DNA of 64,000 nucleotides, taken from an uncultured Bacteroidales bacterium. GTDB taxonomy: Bacteria; Bacteroidota; Bacteroidia; Bacteroidales; Paludibacteraceae. Below are positions 25,432-36,380 of the stretch, piece by piece. A program made the position numbers and the translations under genes. The notes below the pieces were generated by a model. That model searched no databases, was not told the DNA's origin, and worked only from the letters and a program-made list of their open reading frames with translations. Where the stretch lies: assembly GCA_949282265.1 (NCBI GenBank), contig CASDOZ010000005.1, positions 109,678-173,677 of the forward strand, given 5' to 3'. Every line of letters begins with the position of its first letter. Within the stretch, counting starts at the first letter, position 1.

Positions 25432-28400
25432 TTAGAATGTCATTTTTAAATTAATACCAAAACTACGTGTTGTGGGCAAAGAGAACGACTCTATACCACC
25501 AGCCGCATTAGCTGCCGTTACCGATATATCCGGATCTACCGGTGATTTCTTATAAATAAATCCTAAGTTACGTGCAATAGCTGACACGGACAGATTCTTG
25601 GATGGGCCAAACAAATTGTAGAATGTATATCCTAAGGAAAGTTCACGGATACGAAGGTTTGTTGCATCGTAAATGCAATCGTATTGTGCAGCCCCAATCG
25701 CTTCATAATAATTCCGTGCAGGGATTTCTTGCCCATCCGGCAAAGTAACATAACCATCATTTTGCAAACGGGCATCAGCCGTCCGCTGGGACAAACCATA
25801 TTGGTCAAGTTCCGATTCCGTAATGGAAATAACTTTACCACCGATTTTACCATCCAACAAAATATACAAGGACAAATCCCTCCACGTAAATGTGTTATGC
25901 CAACCATAGGTAAATTTGGCAGTCGCATTACCGACAGGCCGATCATACGTAGATGTCATTTGCGGAGATGCGTTTGCATTCTTACGACGTTCAAAATCAC
26001 GATCCGATTCACCAGGCATCTGTATCAGCGTGTTATCCACACCTGTCAAAACGATTTTTCCATCTTTCTTCATGAAATCTTTTGCATACAAATCACCATA
26101 CGAACCGCCTTCCAAATACTTGGATTTGATTCCAAGCGACGAAGGACCTACTTCTATCTCAACTGCCGTTCCATCTGCCGAGCGATATGTTTGCAGGATT
26201 TTATTATCATTATATGCAAGATTCAGTCCCGTATTCCAACGGAGGTCCTTAGCAAGCTGCATATTGTAACCCAATGACAATTCCACACCCTGATTACGCA
26301 CGCGACCGGAGTTTACCGGCTTGCTTTCACCGGAAGAAGTCGTGATGTAAAGGAACTGGTTTTCCATAACCGAATGGTAAAGTGTCAAGTCGGCAGTCAA
26401 TTTGTTTTTGAAGAACGCACCATCCAAACCGCCTTCCACAGATTTAGTTGTCTCGGGTTTTGGATTGTCAAATGTCGCCGGACGTGCAGAATAGGCACCT
26501 GTCAAAGCACTGATTGTCTGCACATCATAAAATTGCGCAGGAACTGAGTTACCTACAACAGAATACGAAGCACGCAACTTTAATTGGTTAAATTTATCAT
26601 TCGTGTTGTTCGGGTCAATAATTTCTTTCAACAACAAGTTTCCTCCGACGGACCAATATGGGAAACTCTTATACCCACGTATGTCGCGTGCCCACTGTTG
26701 GAAAGCCTTGTTCCAGTCGTTACGGAAACTTACATCAATATAACCTTTATCCCAGAAACCTAATTGAGCCGTTGCAAACACGGCAGCCTCCCAATACATT
26801 GTCTCGCCACTGTCGTTGGCAGACAAAACACTGCGGTTTTTCGTATCTTGGGATATATTTTCTCCATCTATGGGTCTTGACCAGTTTGGATGCACATAAG
26901 TCGTATCGTTCTGACGGGAAACCCACAATGTCTGTGTCCATGTACGTTTCATGCTCGTACCCACATTGGCACTGAATGACAATTTATCATCCATGAAACC
27001 TTCCTGATAGCTCAACAAGGCATCTGCATACAAATCAGTGCTCGTCGCGCGCGAACCCCAATATTTACCGGCAAGCATCTGGTTCTTGTCCAAATAGATA
27101 GAAGCATCTTCCGTAACTGTATTGCTATCCATCACACGGTCCACACTACCACGGCCCTGCAAAGTCAGACCTTCCATAATATTATATTTAATAGTAGCCG
27201 AAGCCATAACACGGTCTTTCTTAGCCAAGTCAGATACTGCATCGAGCATATAATACGGGTTGTTTATCCAACTACCGCCATCTTTCAGTATCCATGGGAA
27301 ATTTTGCACAGGTGTTCCGATAAGGTTCGTATTTGTATTACGTCCACCAGAAGAAATAGGATTATACTGGTCTGCAATGACCGTACGGTTAATGTCAAAA
27401 TAGCGCAAATCAACTGCTGCCGGTGTCCGATATAAACCAGGCAAGACACCTTTTGCCTTACCAATGACAGGACGGTTTTCTGCTTTCTGTGAAACATAAT
27501 TGAGCGACATGTCAACCGTCACTTTCTTGTTCCACATAGAAAATGATTCTTTCAGCAACAAATTATGGCGGATAAAATCATTGTTTTCTATCAAACCTTT
27601 CTGAATTGTATTTGCGTAGGACAAATAAGAAGTCGTATGTTCCGTACCACCGCTCAGGGCTATCGAGTTATTGTAAGTTTGTCCGGTCCTGAAGAAATCT
27701 TTCACATTGTCACGTGGATTTTTGGTCAGATATGGATACAAAGCCAATTCAGCATCTGTCAATTCCGAAATAGGCTTGCCCCAACCGTTATACTTGACTC
27801 CTGTGCCATCTATTTCCGGCGCGAACATGGTCTGCTGTTTGGGATAAACAAGCGGAGTCTCGAATGTAGTGTTGCTTGAAACATCCACACGCACCTTACC
27901 TTCACGTCCGCCTTTGGTCGTAATTATAATTACACCATTGTTGGCTGCACTACCGTAAAGTGCAGCGGCATTCGGACCTTTCAAAATAGAGATACTGGCT
28001 ATATCATCCGGATTTATCGTGGAAAGCAAGTCTCCGCCATCACGCGATGTACTCGTCAAAACGTCATTTGTCTGACTGGACATGCCATTCGACAATGGGA
28101 TACCATCCAACACAATCAAAGGTTGGTTGTTACCCAAAATAGAACTTTGACCGCGAAGAATGATCTTCGAAGAACCACCACCAGCACCGGATGAATTTGG
28201 CGTAATTGTCAAACCTGCCGATTTTCCCTGAAGTGAATTAATAAAATTCACATCTTTGGCACGAGTCAGTTCCTGATTACTGATATTCTGTGTCGCATAA
28301 GTCAATGATTCTGATTTACGTTCAATACCCATAGCCGTAACAACAACTTCTCCCAACACTTTTGTGTCTTCTTTCAGAACAATTTCATAGTGTTTTTTAG

Positions 28401-28716
28401 AAGATAATTTTACTTCTGCTGTCTGATAACCGATATAAGAAGCGACTATTACGCCATTTTCCGGCAATTCCAAAGAAAAATTACCATCAAAATCAGTTAT
28501 CGTCCCAACAGTCGTACCCTTTAAAAGCACATTCACGCCTATCAGCACTTCACCACGGTCATCTTTAACTACACCTGTTACCGTACGCAAACCTGACTGT
28601 GCGAAAGAAGAAACCGAGAAAACAAAACACAAAAAACAAGACAAAAACATACCCTTGAAAGCATAATTGCCACCAAAAGTATCTTTTAGTCCTACGTGAC
28701 TCAAAAATCCTTTCAT
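25432..28716 (-). CDS. SusC/RagA TonB-linked outer-membrane transporter
   Basis: A 1094-residue TonB-dependent transporter. Order: signal peptide (FSVSSFAQ near residue 40), carboxypeptidase-regulatory-like beta domain (about 45-130, GVVKDDRGEVLIGVNVLLKG), plug (about 140-265, with NNQPLIVLDGIPL and GPNAAALYGSAANNGVIIITTKGG), then a long beta-barrel ending in Phe (INLKMTF). It imports glycans freed by the GH85 enzyme, in partnership with the SusD-like protein. The N-terminus has several in-frame ATGs; the one at 28653 (MFLSCF) could also start a signal peptide. Confidence 0.92.
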   Translation of the reverse strand: MKGFLSHVGLKDTFGGNYAFKGMFLSCFLCFVFSVSSFAQSGLRTVTGVVKDDRGEVLIGVNVLLKGTTVGTITDFDGNFSLELPENGVIVASYIGYQTAEVKLSSKKHYEIVLKEDTKVLGEVVVTAMGIERKSESLTYATQNISNQELTRAKDVNFINSLQGKSAGLTITPNSSGAGGGSSKIILRGQSSILGNNQPLIVLDGIPLSNGMSSQTNDVLTSTSRDGGDLLSTINPDDIASISILKGPNAAALYGSAANNGVIIITTKGGREGKVRVDVSSNTTFETPLVYPKQQTMFAPEIDGTGVKYNGWGKPISELTDAELALYPYLTKNPRDNVKDFFRTGQTYNNSIALSGGTEHTTSYLSYANTIQKGLIENNDFIRHNLLLKESFSMWNKKVTVDMSLNYVSQKAENRPVIGKAKGVLPGLYRTPAAVDLRYFDINRTVIADQYNPISSGGRNTNTNLIGTPVQNFPWILKDGGSWINNPYYMLDAVSDLAKKDRVMASATIKYNIMEGLTLQGRGSVDRVMDSNTVTEDASIYLDKNQMLAGKYWGSRATSTDLYADALLSYQEGFMDDKLSFSANVGTSMKRTWTQTLWVSRQNDTTYVHPNWSRPIDGENISQDTKNRSVLSANDSGETMYWEAAVFATAQLGFWDKGYIDVSFRNDWNKAFQQWARDIRGYKSFPYWSVGGNLLLKEIIDPNNTNDKFNQLKLRASYSVVGNSVPAQFYDVQTISALTGAYSARPATFDNPKPETTKSVEGGLDGAFFKNKLTADLTLYHSVMENQFLYITTSSGESKPVNSGRVRNQGVELSLGYNMQLAKDLRWNTGLNLAYNDNKILQTYRSADGTAVEIEVGPSSLGIKSKYLEGGSYGDLYAKDFMKKDGKIVLTGVDNTLIQMPGESDRDFERRKNANASPQMTSTYDRPVGNATAKFTYGWHNTFTWRDLSLYILLDGKIGGKVISITESELDQYGLSQRTADARLQNDGYVTLPDGQEIPARNYYEAIGAAQYDCIYDATNLRIRELSLGYTFYNLFGPSKNLSVSAIARNLGFIYKKSPVDPDISVTAANAAGGIESFSLPTTRSFGINLKMTF

Positions 28717-29250
28717 AGAGTTTAATTTAAATTAGTCAGTAATTTTAGAAAATGTTCTTTTTTTGAACTCATAATCATGCACAAATAAGCGAGAAAAAAA
28801 ACATTCCTCACTCACATTGCACCTTCACCTTACGAATTGAGTTTAATCAAATCATTAAATACAACAGAAAAAATAGCAGGCACGCTATCACAAAAACAAG
28901 GGATAATTTTGTTCATGATATTGATTTAAGTTAGAAATTAATACTGGTGCACAGACATATTTGATTTTACAAATTCCATGCGACTATATAAAGACTGAAA
29001 AACTGCATAAATACGAAGCTGTATTTATATTATTTAACACTATCGTATGTAAATCCAAATATTTATATACAAACGCACCTTACCAAAACAGCCATTCCAT
29101 TCCCATATTCCGGCCGGAACGGTCATTTTTAAATAAACCTATCACACAAATGCCAGGCAAACAAAAACTCAGATAAAAATGCCATTTACAACCATTTATA
29201 GCAAGTGGTAATAATACTTGCCACGCCAAACAAACTAAAACCCATTGCCA
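28717..29250. other. AT-rich intergenic region between the SusC locus and ffh
   Basis: About 530 bases with no convincing gene. A GTTC/GAAC inverted repeat around a T run lies at about 28753-28767. No clear TAnnTTTG box was found for the leftward SusC operon, so its promoter may be of another type. No anti-sigma, ECF sigma or hybrid regulator is encoded next to this locus. Confidence 0.4.
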
Positions 29251-29251
29251 T

Positions 29252-29282
29252 TTTGCTTACTGCGCAAAAATCAGTATCTTTG
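29252..29282 (+). promoter_or_regulatory. Promoter of ffh
   Basis: TTTG at 29252-29255, a 19-base spacer, and TATCTTTG at 29275-29282, about 67 bases before the start codon. Confidence 0.75.
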
Positions 29283-29348
29283 TGCCTCGTAAAAAACAGG
29301 AAAAACAACCAGCAATTGAAACAAAAAAAATAAGTTCACCTATAAATT

Positions 29349-30656
29349 ATGTTTGAAAATTTAAGCGACAGGTTAGAACGCTCCTTTAAAATATTGAAAG
29401 GAGAAGGCAGGATCACGGAAATCAACGTTGCTGAAACGCTGAAAGATGTACGCAAAGCACTTTTGGAAGCTGACGTCAACTATAAAACGGCCAAAAACTT
29501 TACCGAGACCGTCAAGGAAAAGGCCTTAGGGCAGAATGTACTCAAATCACTGAAACCCAGCCAACTTATGGTCAAGATCGTCCATGATGAACTGGCTACT
29601 TTAATGGGTGGTAGCAGTGCTGAAATCAATCTGAAAGGCTCACCAGCCGTGATACTTATGTCTGGTTTACAAGGTTCTGGTAAAACAACGTTTTCTGGTA
29701 AATTAGCTAACATGCTAAAAACCAAGCAGAACCGCAAGCCCCTTCTTGTTGCATGCGATGTATATCGTCCCGCAGCCATTGAACAGCTGAAAGTTTTGGG
29801 CGAGCAAATCAACGTGCCCGTATATGCGAACGAATCCAGCAAGAACCCTGTTGAAATAGCAAAAACCGCCGTCAAATATGCAAAAGAACAAGGTTACGAC
29901 ACTGTTATTGTGGATACAGCCGGACGTTTAGCTATCGACGAGCAAATGATGAACGAAATAACCGCCATCAAGGAAGCTCTACAACCACAGGAGATTTTGT
30001 TCGTCGTGGATGCCATGACCGGACAGGATGCTGTCAACACGGCCAAAGAATTCAACGACCGCCTAGATTTTGACGGCGTAATCCTGACCAAACTGGATGG
30101 CGACACACGTGGCGGAGCTGCTATATCTATTCGTTCTGTGGTAAACAAGCCTATCAAATTCGTCGGGACTGGTGAAAAGATGGAAGCCTTGGACGTTTTC
30201 CATCCATCACGCATGGCCGACCGTATCCTAGGCATGGGTGATATAGTTTCATTGGTTGAACGAGCCGAAGCGCAATATGACGAAGAAGAAGCCAGACGCT
30301 TGTCCAAAAAAATTGCGAAAAACCAATTCGACTTCAATGACTTCATGAGCCAAATTCAACAAATCAAGAAAATGGGCAACATGAAAGATTTGATGGGAAT
30401 GATTCCAGGAATGAGCAAAGCCTTGAAAGACGTGGACATAGACGACAATGCTTTCAAAAGCATCGAAGCCATTATCCAATCCATGACACCGGAAGAACGC
30501 CAGAATCCGTCTTGCCTGAACGGAAGCCGAAAGAACCGGATTGCCAAAGGAAGCGGGACAAGCATAGTCGAAGTAAACCGGTTGCTAAAACAGTTCTCAC
30601 AAACCGGAAAACTCATGAAAATGGTATCCCAAGGAAAATTGAAAATGCGCCGATAA
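29349..30656 (+). CDS. ffh: Signal recognition particle protein Ffh
   Basis: A 435-residue SRP54 GTPase that binds signal sequences and 4.5S RNA to deliver nascent membrane proteins to the translocon. It has the N-domain four-helix bundle (LEADVNYKTAK), G-domain motifs GLQGSGKTTFSGKLA (about residues 105-119), DVYRPAA, VDTAGR and TKLDGD, and a methionine-rich M domain (about 300-435, with NGSRKNRIAKGSG for RNA binding). Complete and of normal length. Confidence 0.96.
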   Translation: MFENLSDRLERSFKILKGEGRITEINVAETLKDVRKALLEADVNYKTAKNFTETVKEKALGQNVLKSLKPSQLMVKIVHDELATLMGGSSAEINLKGSPAVILMSGLQGSGKTTFSGKLANMLKTKQNRKPLLVACDVYRPAAIEQLKVLGEQINVPVYANESSKNPVEIAKTAVKYAKEQGYDTVIVDTAGRLAIDEQMMNEITAIKEALQPQEILFVVDAMTGQDAVNTAKEFNDRLDFDGVILTKLDGDTRGGAAISIRSVVNKPIKFVGTGEKMEALDVFHPSRMADRILGMGDIVSLVERAEAQYDEEEARRLSKKIAKNQFDFNDFMSQIQQIKKMGNMKDLMGMIPGMSKALKDVDIDDNAFKSIEAIIQSMTPEERQNPSCLNGSRKNRIAKGSGTSIVEVNRLLKQFSQTGKLMKMVSQGKLKMRR

Positions 30657-30663
30657 ACCCCAT

Positions 30664-30695
30664 GCCCGATTGTGCAAACACAATTGGGCTTTTTT
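30664..30695 (+). terminator. Terminator after ffh
   Basis: GCCCGATTGTG and CACAATTGGGC form a stem with a short A-rich loop (30664-30689), followed by six T. Confidence 0.8.
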
Positions 30696-30719
30696 ATAAC
30701 CCATAAAACCGAAACAAAC

Positions 30720-31595
30720 ATGGTATTAATTGATGGAAAGAAAGTAGCCGACCAAATCAAATCCGAGATTGCGGCAGAAGTCGAAAAAATGGTTGCCGAA
30801 GGCAAAAAACGCCCGCATCTGGCGGTCATCATTGTCGGCCACGATGGCGGTAGCGAAACCTATGTCGCACACAAAGTGAAATCATGCGCGCAAGTAGGAT
30901 TCACATCGACAAGAATCGCATTTGAGGACACAATCACAGAAGCCGAACTGTTGGAAAAAATCAACGAGCTGAACAACGACACCGACATAGACGGTTTTAT
31001 CGTACAGCTGCCGCTGCCAAAACATATTGACGAACAAAAGGTCATAGAAGCAATCGATTACCGCAAAGATGTCGATGGATTCCATCCCGTCAATGTGGGA
31101 CGCATGAGCATTGGCTTGCCTTGCTTTGTCTCCGCCACGCCATCCGGCATTATCGAGCTGCTCCGGCGTTACGAAATACCGACCCAAGGCAAACACTGCG
31201 TCGTCATTGGGCGCTCGAACATTGTCGGCAAACCGATTGCAAGCCTGATGATGCAAAAAGCCTACCCCGGCGATGCCACCGTGACCGTATGCCATAGCCG
31301 CACCAAGAACCTGAAAGAAATCTGCCTGAGCGCCGACATTATCATTGCCGCCCTCGGTTCTCCGGCGTTCCTGAAAGAAGACATGGTCAAGGAAGGCGCG
31401 GTCATTATCGATGTCGGGACAACACGCGTTCCTTGCAGCACGGCAAAGAGCGGTTTCCGGCTGTGCGGCGATGTGGATTTTGAACATGTCGCGCCCAAAT
31501 GCAGCTACATAACGCCCGTTCCTGGCGGCGTCGGCCCGATGACCATTGTTTCACTGCTTCGGAACACGCTGCAAGCTGCCAGACAAAGGCAATAA
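30720..31595 (+). CDS. folD: Methylenetetrahydrofolate dehydrogenase/cyclohydrolase FolD
   Basis: A 291-residue bifunctional enzyme of one-carbon metabolism, converting 5,10-methylene-THF to 10-formyl-THF. The start at 30720 places [11 protein letters not shown] at the N-terminus, and upstream in-frame codons lie within the ffh terminator. Signatures are [17 protein letters not shown] with the catalytic Lys, [23 protein letters not shown] and [11 protein letters not shown]. Confidence 0.95.
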   Translation: MVLIDGKKVADQIKSEIAAEVEKMVAEGKKRPHLAVIIVGHDGGSETYVAHKVKSCAQVGFTSTRIAFEDTITEAELLEKINELNNDTDIDGFIVQLPLPKHIDEQKVIEAIDYRKDVDGFHPVNVGRMSIGLPCFVSATPSGIIELLRRYEIPTQGKHCVVIGRSNIVGKPIASLMMQKAYPGDATVTVCHSRTKNLKEICLSADIIIAALGSPAFLKEDMVKEGAVIIDVGTTRVPCSTAKSGFRLCGDVDFEHVAPKCSYITPVPGGVGPMTIVSLLRNTLQAARQRQ

Positions 31596-31637
31596 CACAT
31601 TGGGGTTTCTACCCGAATGACAACCCCATACAAAAAG

Positions 31638-31674
31638 AACCCATTGGCCAGATTATAACCAATGGGTTTCTTTT
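31638..31674. terminator. Terminator between folD and recQ
   Basis: AACCCATTGG (31638-31647) and CCAATGGGTT (31659-31668) form a 10-base stem with T-rich flanks. The genes converge here. Confidence 0.75.
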
Positions 31675-31778
31675 ACAATAAACATTTCAGATAAAAAACA
31701 AGAAAGGAAAACCCGAAAGCATTCCTTCCTTATATAATGTTATACATCAGCCTGCTTAAAAACCAGCACCGGCAATCA

Positions 31779-33965
31779 TCAGTTTCCGATTTCTGAAAGG
31801 AACTTGATACGCACCAGACGAATATCTATATCCGTGAAATCATCATCTCCCAATTCGTCCAATGCTTTTTCCACATCGTCCGTTTCTGCGGTTTTGAAGT
31901 ATTCAAATATTTCTTCTTCCTTGTCGGCATCCATTATTTCATTCAAGAAATAATCAATATTTATTTTCGTTCCCGAATAAACAATGGCCTCTATTTCATC
32001 CAACAATTCATAAATGTCCAATCCTTTCGACATGGCCAAATCGTCCAATGCAATTTTACGGTCAATGGCCTGGATTATGGAGATTTTAAGCTGCGATTTT
32101 TTAGGAACCGTGCGCACCCGCAAATCTTCCGGCCGGATGATTTCGTTTTCGTGTACATATTCCTTAATGACTTTCAAAAACTCGTCGCCGTAACGCTTGG
32201 CCTTACCAGCTCCCACGCCCGGAATATTCTGCAACTCCTCGGTCGTAATGGGATAACTCGTGGCCATTGCCTCCAAGGACGGGTCCTGGAAAATCACAAA
32301 CGGAGGTACGCCCAACTTCTTCGACATTTTTTTGCGCAAATCTTTCAAAATGGCAAACAAGACATCATCCGCGGCACTGCAACCTCCCATGCCCTTGATC
32401 ATTATATCCTCATCGTTATCTTCTTCTTCAGATTCCTTGGGAATCATAAAAGGTTCGGGATGTTTCAAATACTTCTTCCCGGCCGGCGTGATTTTCAGCA
32501 CACCATAAGTTTCAATATCCTTCAATATATATCCCGAAAGCATGGCCTGCCGTATAATGGCGTGCAAAGTACTTTCGCTCGTATCCGCGGCCGAACCGAA
32601 ATTCTCCAAATCGTTGTGCTTATATGAAATGACAGCAGCCGTTTCGTTGCCTTTCAGGATATCGACAATATGCTCTGCTTTGAATTTTTCTTTCAGCGAA
32701 AGGACCGTCTCCAAAATCAATGACAGCAATTCACTGGCATCAAACATTTTGTGCGGATGCTTGCAATTATCACAATTACCGCAGTTTTCTTCCGTATATT
32801 CCTCACCGAAGTAATGCAGCAACAATTTCCGCCGGCACAGCGATGATTCGGCATACGTCTGCGTTTCAAACAATAGCTGGTTGCCGATTTCCTGTTCCGC
32901 AATCGGTTTCCCTTGCATGAACTTGCGAAGTTTGTCCAGATCCTTGGGCGAATAGAAAGTGATGCATTGCCCTTCGCCGCCATCACGGCCGGCGCGACCG
33001 GTTTCCTGGTAATAACCTTCCAGACTTTTGGGCATGTCATAATGCAAGACGAAACGCACGTCGGGTTTGTCTATCCCCATACCGAACGCAATCGTAGCCA
33101 CAATGACCTGCACCTCTTCCATCAGGAATTTATCCTGGTTTTTGCTGCGGATAGTGGAATCCATTCCTGCATGATAAGGCAAAGCTGAAATATTATTGAC
33201 CTGCAAAGTTTCTGCAAGTTCTTCCACTTTACGGCGGCTCAAACAATAAATAATGCCCGACTTGCCCTCCATTGAACGGATATATTTGATAATTTCCTTG
33301 TCTATATCATCGGTTTTCGGGCGTACCTCGTAATAAAGATTCGGCCGGTTGAACGACGATTTAAACACAGTCGCATCCAACATGCCCAAATTTTTCTGGA
33401 TGTCATGCTGAACCTTGGGGGTAGCCGTGGCTGTCAGGGCAATAATGGGCGCTTTGCCTATCTCGCTGACAATGGGTTGTATCCGGCGGTATTCAGGACG
33501 GAAATCATGCCCCCATTCCGAAATACAATGCGCCTCATCTACGGCATAAAAAGATATTTTTACATTACGCAAAAAGTCTATATTCTCTTCTTTGGTCAGG
33601 GATTCCGGAGCCACATAAAGCAGTTTCGTCTTACCGGCCATAATATCGGCACGGACCGCATCAATGGCGGCCTTCGACAAAGAGGAGTTGATAAAATGCG
33701 CGATTCCATCTTCCTCGCTGAAATTACGCATGGCATCCACCTGGTTTTTCATCAACGCAATCAAGGGTGAAATCACAATGGCGGTTCCTTCCATCAACAA
33801 AGACGGCAACTGATAGCATAATGATTTCCCGCCACCCGTAGGCATTAACACGAATGTGTCCTTTCCATCCAATACGTTCTGGATGATGGCTTCTTGATTA
33901 CCCTTGAAACTTTGGAATCCGAAATGTTTCTGTAAGGCAACTGTTAAAATTGATTTTTTTGCCAT
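31779..33965 (-). CDS. recQ: ATP-dependent DNA helicase RecQ
   Basis: A 728-residue helicase for recombination and repair. Motif I LMPTGGGKSLCYQLP (about residues 38-52), DEAH as VDEAHCISEWGHDFRPEYR, SFNRPNLYY, GRAGRDG, then the zinc-binding cysteines (CRRKLLLHYFGE, CGNCDNC), a winged helix and an HRDC domain (about 545-620). The acidic C-terminal extension of about 100 residues is seen in Bacteroidetes RecQ proteins. Confidence 0.93.
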   Translation of the reverse strand: MAKKSILTVALQKHFGFQSFKGNQEAIIQNVLDGKDTFVLMPTGGGKSLCYQLPSLLMEGTAIVISPLIALMKNQVDAMRNFSEEDGIAHFINSSLSKAAIDAVRADIMAGKTKLLYVAPESLTKEENIDFLRNVKISFYAVDEAHCISEWGHDFRPEYRRIQPIVSEIGKAPIIALTATATPKVQHDIQKNLGMLDATVFKSSFNRPNLYYEVRPKTDDIDKEIIKYIRSMEGKSGIIYCLSRRKVEELAETLQVNNISALPYHAGMDSTIRSKNQDKFLMEEVQVIVATIAFGMGIDKPDVRFVLHYDMPKSLEGYYQETGRAGRDGGEGQCITFYSPKDLDKLRKFMQGKPIAEQEIGNQLLFETQTYAESSLCRRKLLLHYFGEEYTEENCGNCDNCKHPHKMFDASELLSLILETVLSLKEKFKAEHIVDILKGNETAAVISYKHNDLENFGSAADTSESTLHAIIRQAMLSGYILKDIETYGVLKITPAGKKYLKHPEPFMIPKESEEEDNDEDIMIKGMGGCSAADDVLFAILKDLRKKMSKKLGVPPFVIFQDPSLEAMATSYPITTEELQNIPGVGAGKAKRYGDEFLKVIKEYVHENEIIRPEDLRVRTVPKKSQLKISIIQAIDRKIALDDLAMSKGLDIYELLDEIEAIVYSGTKINIDYFLNEIMDADKEEEIFEYFKTAETDDVEKALDELGDDDFTDIDIRLVRIKFLSEIGN

Positions 33966-34003
33966 TATTTTCTATACAAAAGAACTGTTCATTTTTCACA
34001 TAG

Positions 34004-34011
34004 CAAAATTA
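34004..34011 (-). promoter_or_regulatory. Promoter (-7 box) of recQ
   Basis: The minus strand reads TAATTTTG followed by C, 38 bases before the start codon at 33965. Confidence 0.55.
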
Positions 34012-34167
34012 TAAACAGATTTCTATTCTGCAATAGTTTTCCATAAAAAAATCTTTTTTTTGAGGAAAATTTGCCAGACAAATTACAACTAACTATTTAT
34101 CAGAAACTTACAAAACAAAACAAAACGAAAAGAAAAAAGACATATAGTTTCTACGCTGATTTTTTCT

Positions 34168-34175
34168 TAATTTTG
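34168..34175 (+). promoter_or_regulatory. Promoter (-7 box) of asnS
   Basis: TAATTTTG at 34168-34175 followed by CGGGC. The start codon is at 34259. The rest of the 293-base recQ-asnS gap is AT-rich with nothing else recognised. Confidence 0.55.
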
Positions 34176-34258
34176 CGGGCGAAAAAACATAGATGTAGAA
34201 AAATGCGCGCCTTATAAATGGACACGCAAATCAAATTCGTAATTAAAAAAGTCAAACA

Positions 34259-35656
34259 ATGGAACGTACGGTTATTGTAGATGCATTGAAAAGTACCGCT
34301 TTCGGTGAAAAAATGAATGTAAAAGGCTGGGTGCGCACCCGCCGCGGTAATAAAAACGTCAGTTTTATAGCATTGAATGATGGTTCTACCATTAAAAACA
34401 TACAAGTCGTGGCCGACATTGCCAAATTCGGTGAAGATTACTTGAAACCCATCACGACCGGTGCGTGCATAAGCGTTACCGGAACGCTTGTAGAAAGCAT
34501 GGGGAAAGGACAAACCGTCGAGATACAAGCCGACGAAATAGAAATTTACGGCACAGCCGACCCGGACGTTTACCCATTGCAGAAAAAAGGGCATTCGCTG
34601 GAATACCTGCGCGAAATTGCCTATTTGCGTCCGCGCACAAACACATTCGGTGCCGTGTTCCGCATGAGGCACCACATGGCCATGGCCATTCATACGTTCT
34701 TCCACGAACGCGGATTTTTCTATTTCCACACACCGCTCATCACCGCCTCCGACTGCGAAGGCGCCGGGCAAATGTTCCAGGTAACCACCTTGAACTTGTA
34801 CGACCTGAAAAAAGATGAGAACGGCTCTATCGACTATTCGCGCGACTTTTTCGGCAAACAAGCCAGCCTAACCGTATCCGGACAATTGGAAGGCGAGTTA
34901 GGCGCGTTGTCGTTGGGCAAGATATACACATTCGGTCCGACATTCCGGGCTGAAAACTCGAACACGCCGCGCCACTTGTCGGAATTTTGGATGATAGAAC
35001 CCGAAGTTGCATTCAACCGCATTGAAGAAAACATGCGGCTGGCACAGGATTTTATCCAATATTGCGTCCGCTGGGCGTTGGAAAAATGCCAGGACGATCT
35101 GGCCTTCCTGTGCGAAATGTATGACAAGGATTTGATTGACAGGCTGAAATTCGTTGTAAACAACGATTTCCAACGGCTGACCTATACGGAAGGAATCCGC
35201 ATCTTGGAAGAAGCCGTCGCCAAAGGCAAAAAATTCGAATTCCCCGTTGGTTGGGGCACCGACCTACAATCGGAACACGAACGCTATCTTGTGGAAGAGC
35301 ATTTCAAAAAACCGGTTATCCTGACCGATTACCCGAAAGAAATCAAATCGTTCTATATGAAGCAGAACGACGACGGGAAAACCGTCCGCGCAATGGATGT
35401 GCTTTTCCCGAAAATCGGAGAAATCATCGGCGGCTCGGAACGCGAGGAGAATTATGACAAGCTCAAAACCCGGGCGGCTGAAATGGGCGTACCAGACAAA
35501 GATATCTGGTGGTATTTGGATACGCGCCGTTTCGGAACCGCGCCGCACGCAGGTTTCGGCCTCGGCTTCGAGCGGCTCATGCTGTTTATTACCGGCATGT
35601 CGAACATACGCGATGTGATTCCGTTCCCGCGCACACCGAACAACGCTGATTTCTAA
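34259..35656 (+). CDS. asnS: Asparaginyl-tRNA synthetase
   Basis: A 465-residue class IIb synthetase. An N-terminal OB-fold anticodon-binding domain ([23 protein letters not shown], about residues 22-44) precedes the catalytic core with motif 2 [25 protein letters not shown] and motif 3 [15 protein letters not shown] near the end. The AsnS insertion [10 protein letters not shown] is also visible. Complete. Confidence 0.95.
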   Translation: MERTVIVDALKSTAFGEKMNVKGWVRTRRGNKNVSFIALNDGSTIKNIQVVADIAKFGEDYLKPITTGACISVTGTLVESMGKGQTVEIQADEIEIYGTADPDVYPLQKKGHSLEYLREIAYLRPRTNTFGAVFRMRHHMAMAIHTFFHERGFFYFHTPLITASDCEGAGQMFQVTTLNLYDLKKDENGSIDYSRDFFGKQASLTVSGQLEGELGALSLGKIYTFGPTFRAENSNTPRHLSEFWMIEPEVAFNRIEENMRLAQDFIQYCVRWALEKCQDDLAFLCEMYDKDLIDRLKFVVNNDFQRLTYTEGIRILEEAVAKGKKFEFPVGWGTDLQSEHERYLVEEHFKKPVILTDYPKEIKSFYMKQNDDGKTVRAMDVLFPKIGEIIGGSEREENYDKLKTRAAEMGVPDKDIWWYLDTRRFGTAPHAGFGLGFERLMLFITGMSNIRDVIPFPRTPNNADF

Positions 35657-35688
35657 AAGAAACCCGGCAAACATCACCACGGAACGAG

Positions 35689-36369
35689 ATGAGCACCGTT
35701 TTACTGACAGCCGATGGTTCGCACACTTTGTACGTGCCGGAAATTGACGAATCGTACCACTCGACCAACGGCGCCATGCAGGAATCGATGCACATATTTA
35801 TAAATGCGGCTTTGCGGCAACATCCGCAACCGCATTTATCTGTTTTCGAGGTCGGTTTCGGGACTGGCCTAAATGCATATCTGACACTGCTGGAAGCAGA
35901 AAAAACAGGATGCAGCATCAGTTACACGGCCATCGAAAAATTTCCCGTTGCAATGGATGTCGCGGCCTCACTGAACTATGAACAGCAAGTGCTTCGCTAT
36001 AACTATCAGGAGGGAAACGGCATTTTCAAACAATTGCACGACGCAGCATGGGATGTAAAAATAACCATTACGCCGCATTTTGCCTTGCAAAAAATACAGG
36101 CCGATTTGCTGACGTTCCAAATGGGCGAAAACGTATTCGACATAATCTATTTCGATGCCTTTTCGCCGGCCAAGCAACCGGAAATGTGGAGTGAAACTAT
36201 CTTCAACCGGATTTTTGCCTCATGCAAACCCAACGCCATCTTAACGACCTATTGCGCCAAAGGCGCGGTCAGACGCGCTTTGCTGCAAGCTGGTTTCCAA
36301 GTTGAACGGCTGCAAGGACCGGCAGGAAAAAGAGAAATTTTACGAGCAGTCAAACCGGCCACAAATTAA
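35689..36369 (+). CDS. mnmD: tRNA 5-methylaminomethyl-2-thiouridine methyltransferase MnmD
   Basis: A 226-residue stand-alone MnmD methyltransferase (DUF752), which completes the mnm5s2U34 wobble modification. The SAM motif is VFEVGFGTGLNAYLTL (about residues 50-65), followed by YYTAIEKFP-like and IIYFDAFSPAKQPEMW, the family's hallmark. The oxidoreductase half (MnmC1) found in enterobacteria is absent. It starts 32 bases after asnS. Confidence 0.88.
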   Translation: MSTVLLTADGSHTLYVPEIDESYHSTNGAMQESMHIFINAALRQHPQPHLSVFEVGFGTGLNAYLTLLEAEKTGCSISYTAIEKFPVAMDVAASLNYEQQVLRYNYQEGNGIFKQLHDAAWDVKITITPHFALQKIQADLLTFQMGENVFDIIYFDAFSPAKQPEMWSETIFNRIFASCKPNAILTTYCAKGAVRRALLQAGFQVERLQGPAGKREILRAVKPATN

Positions 36370-36380
36370 AAACGACAGAC

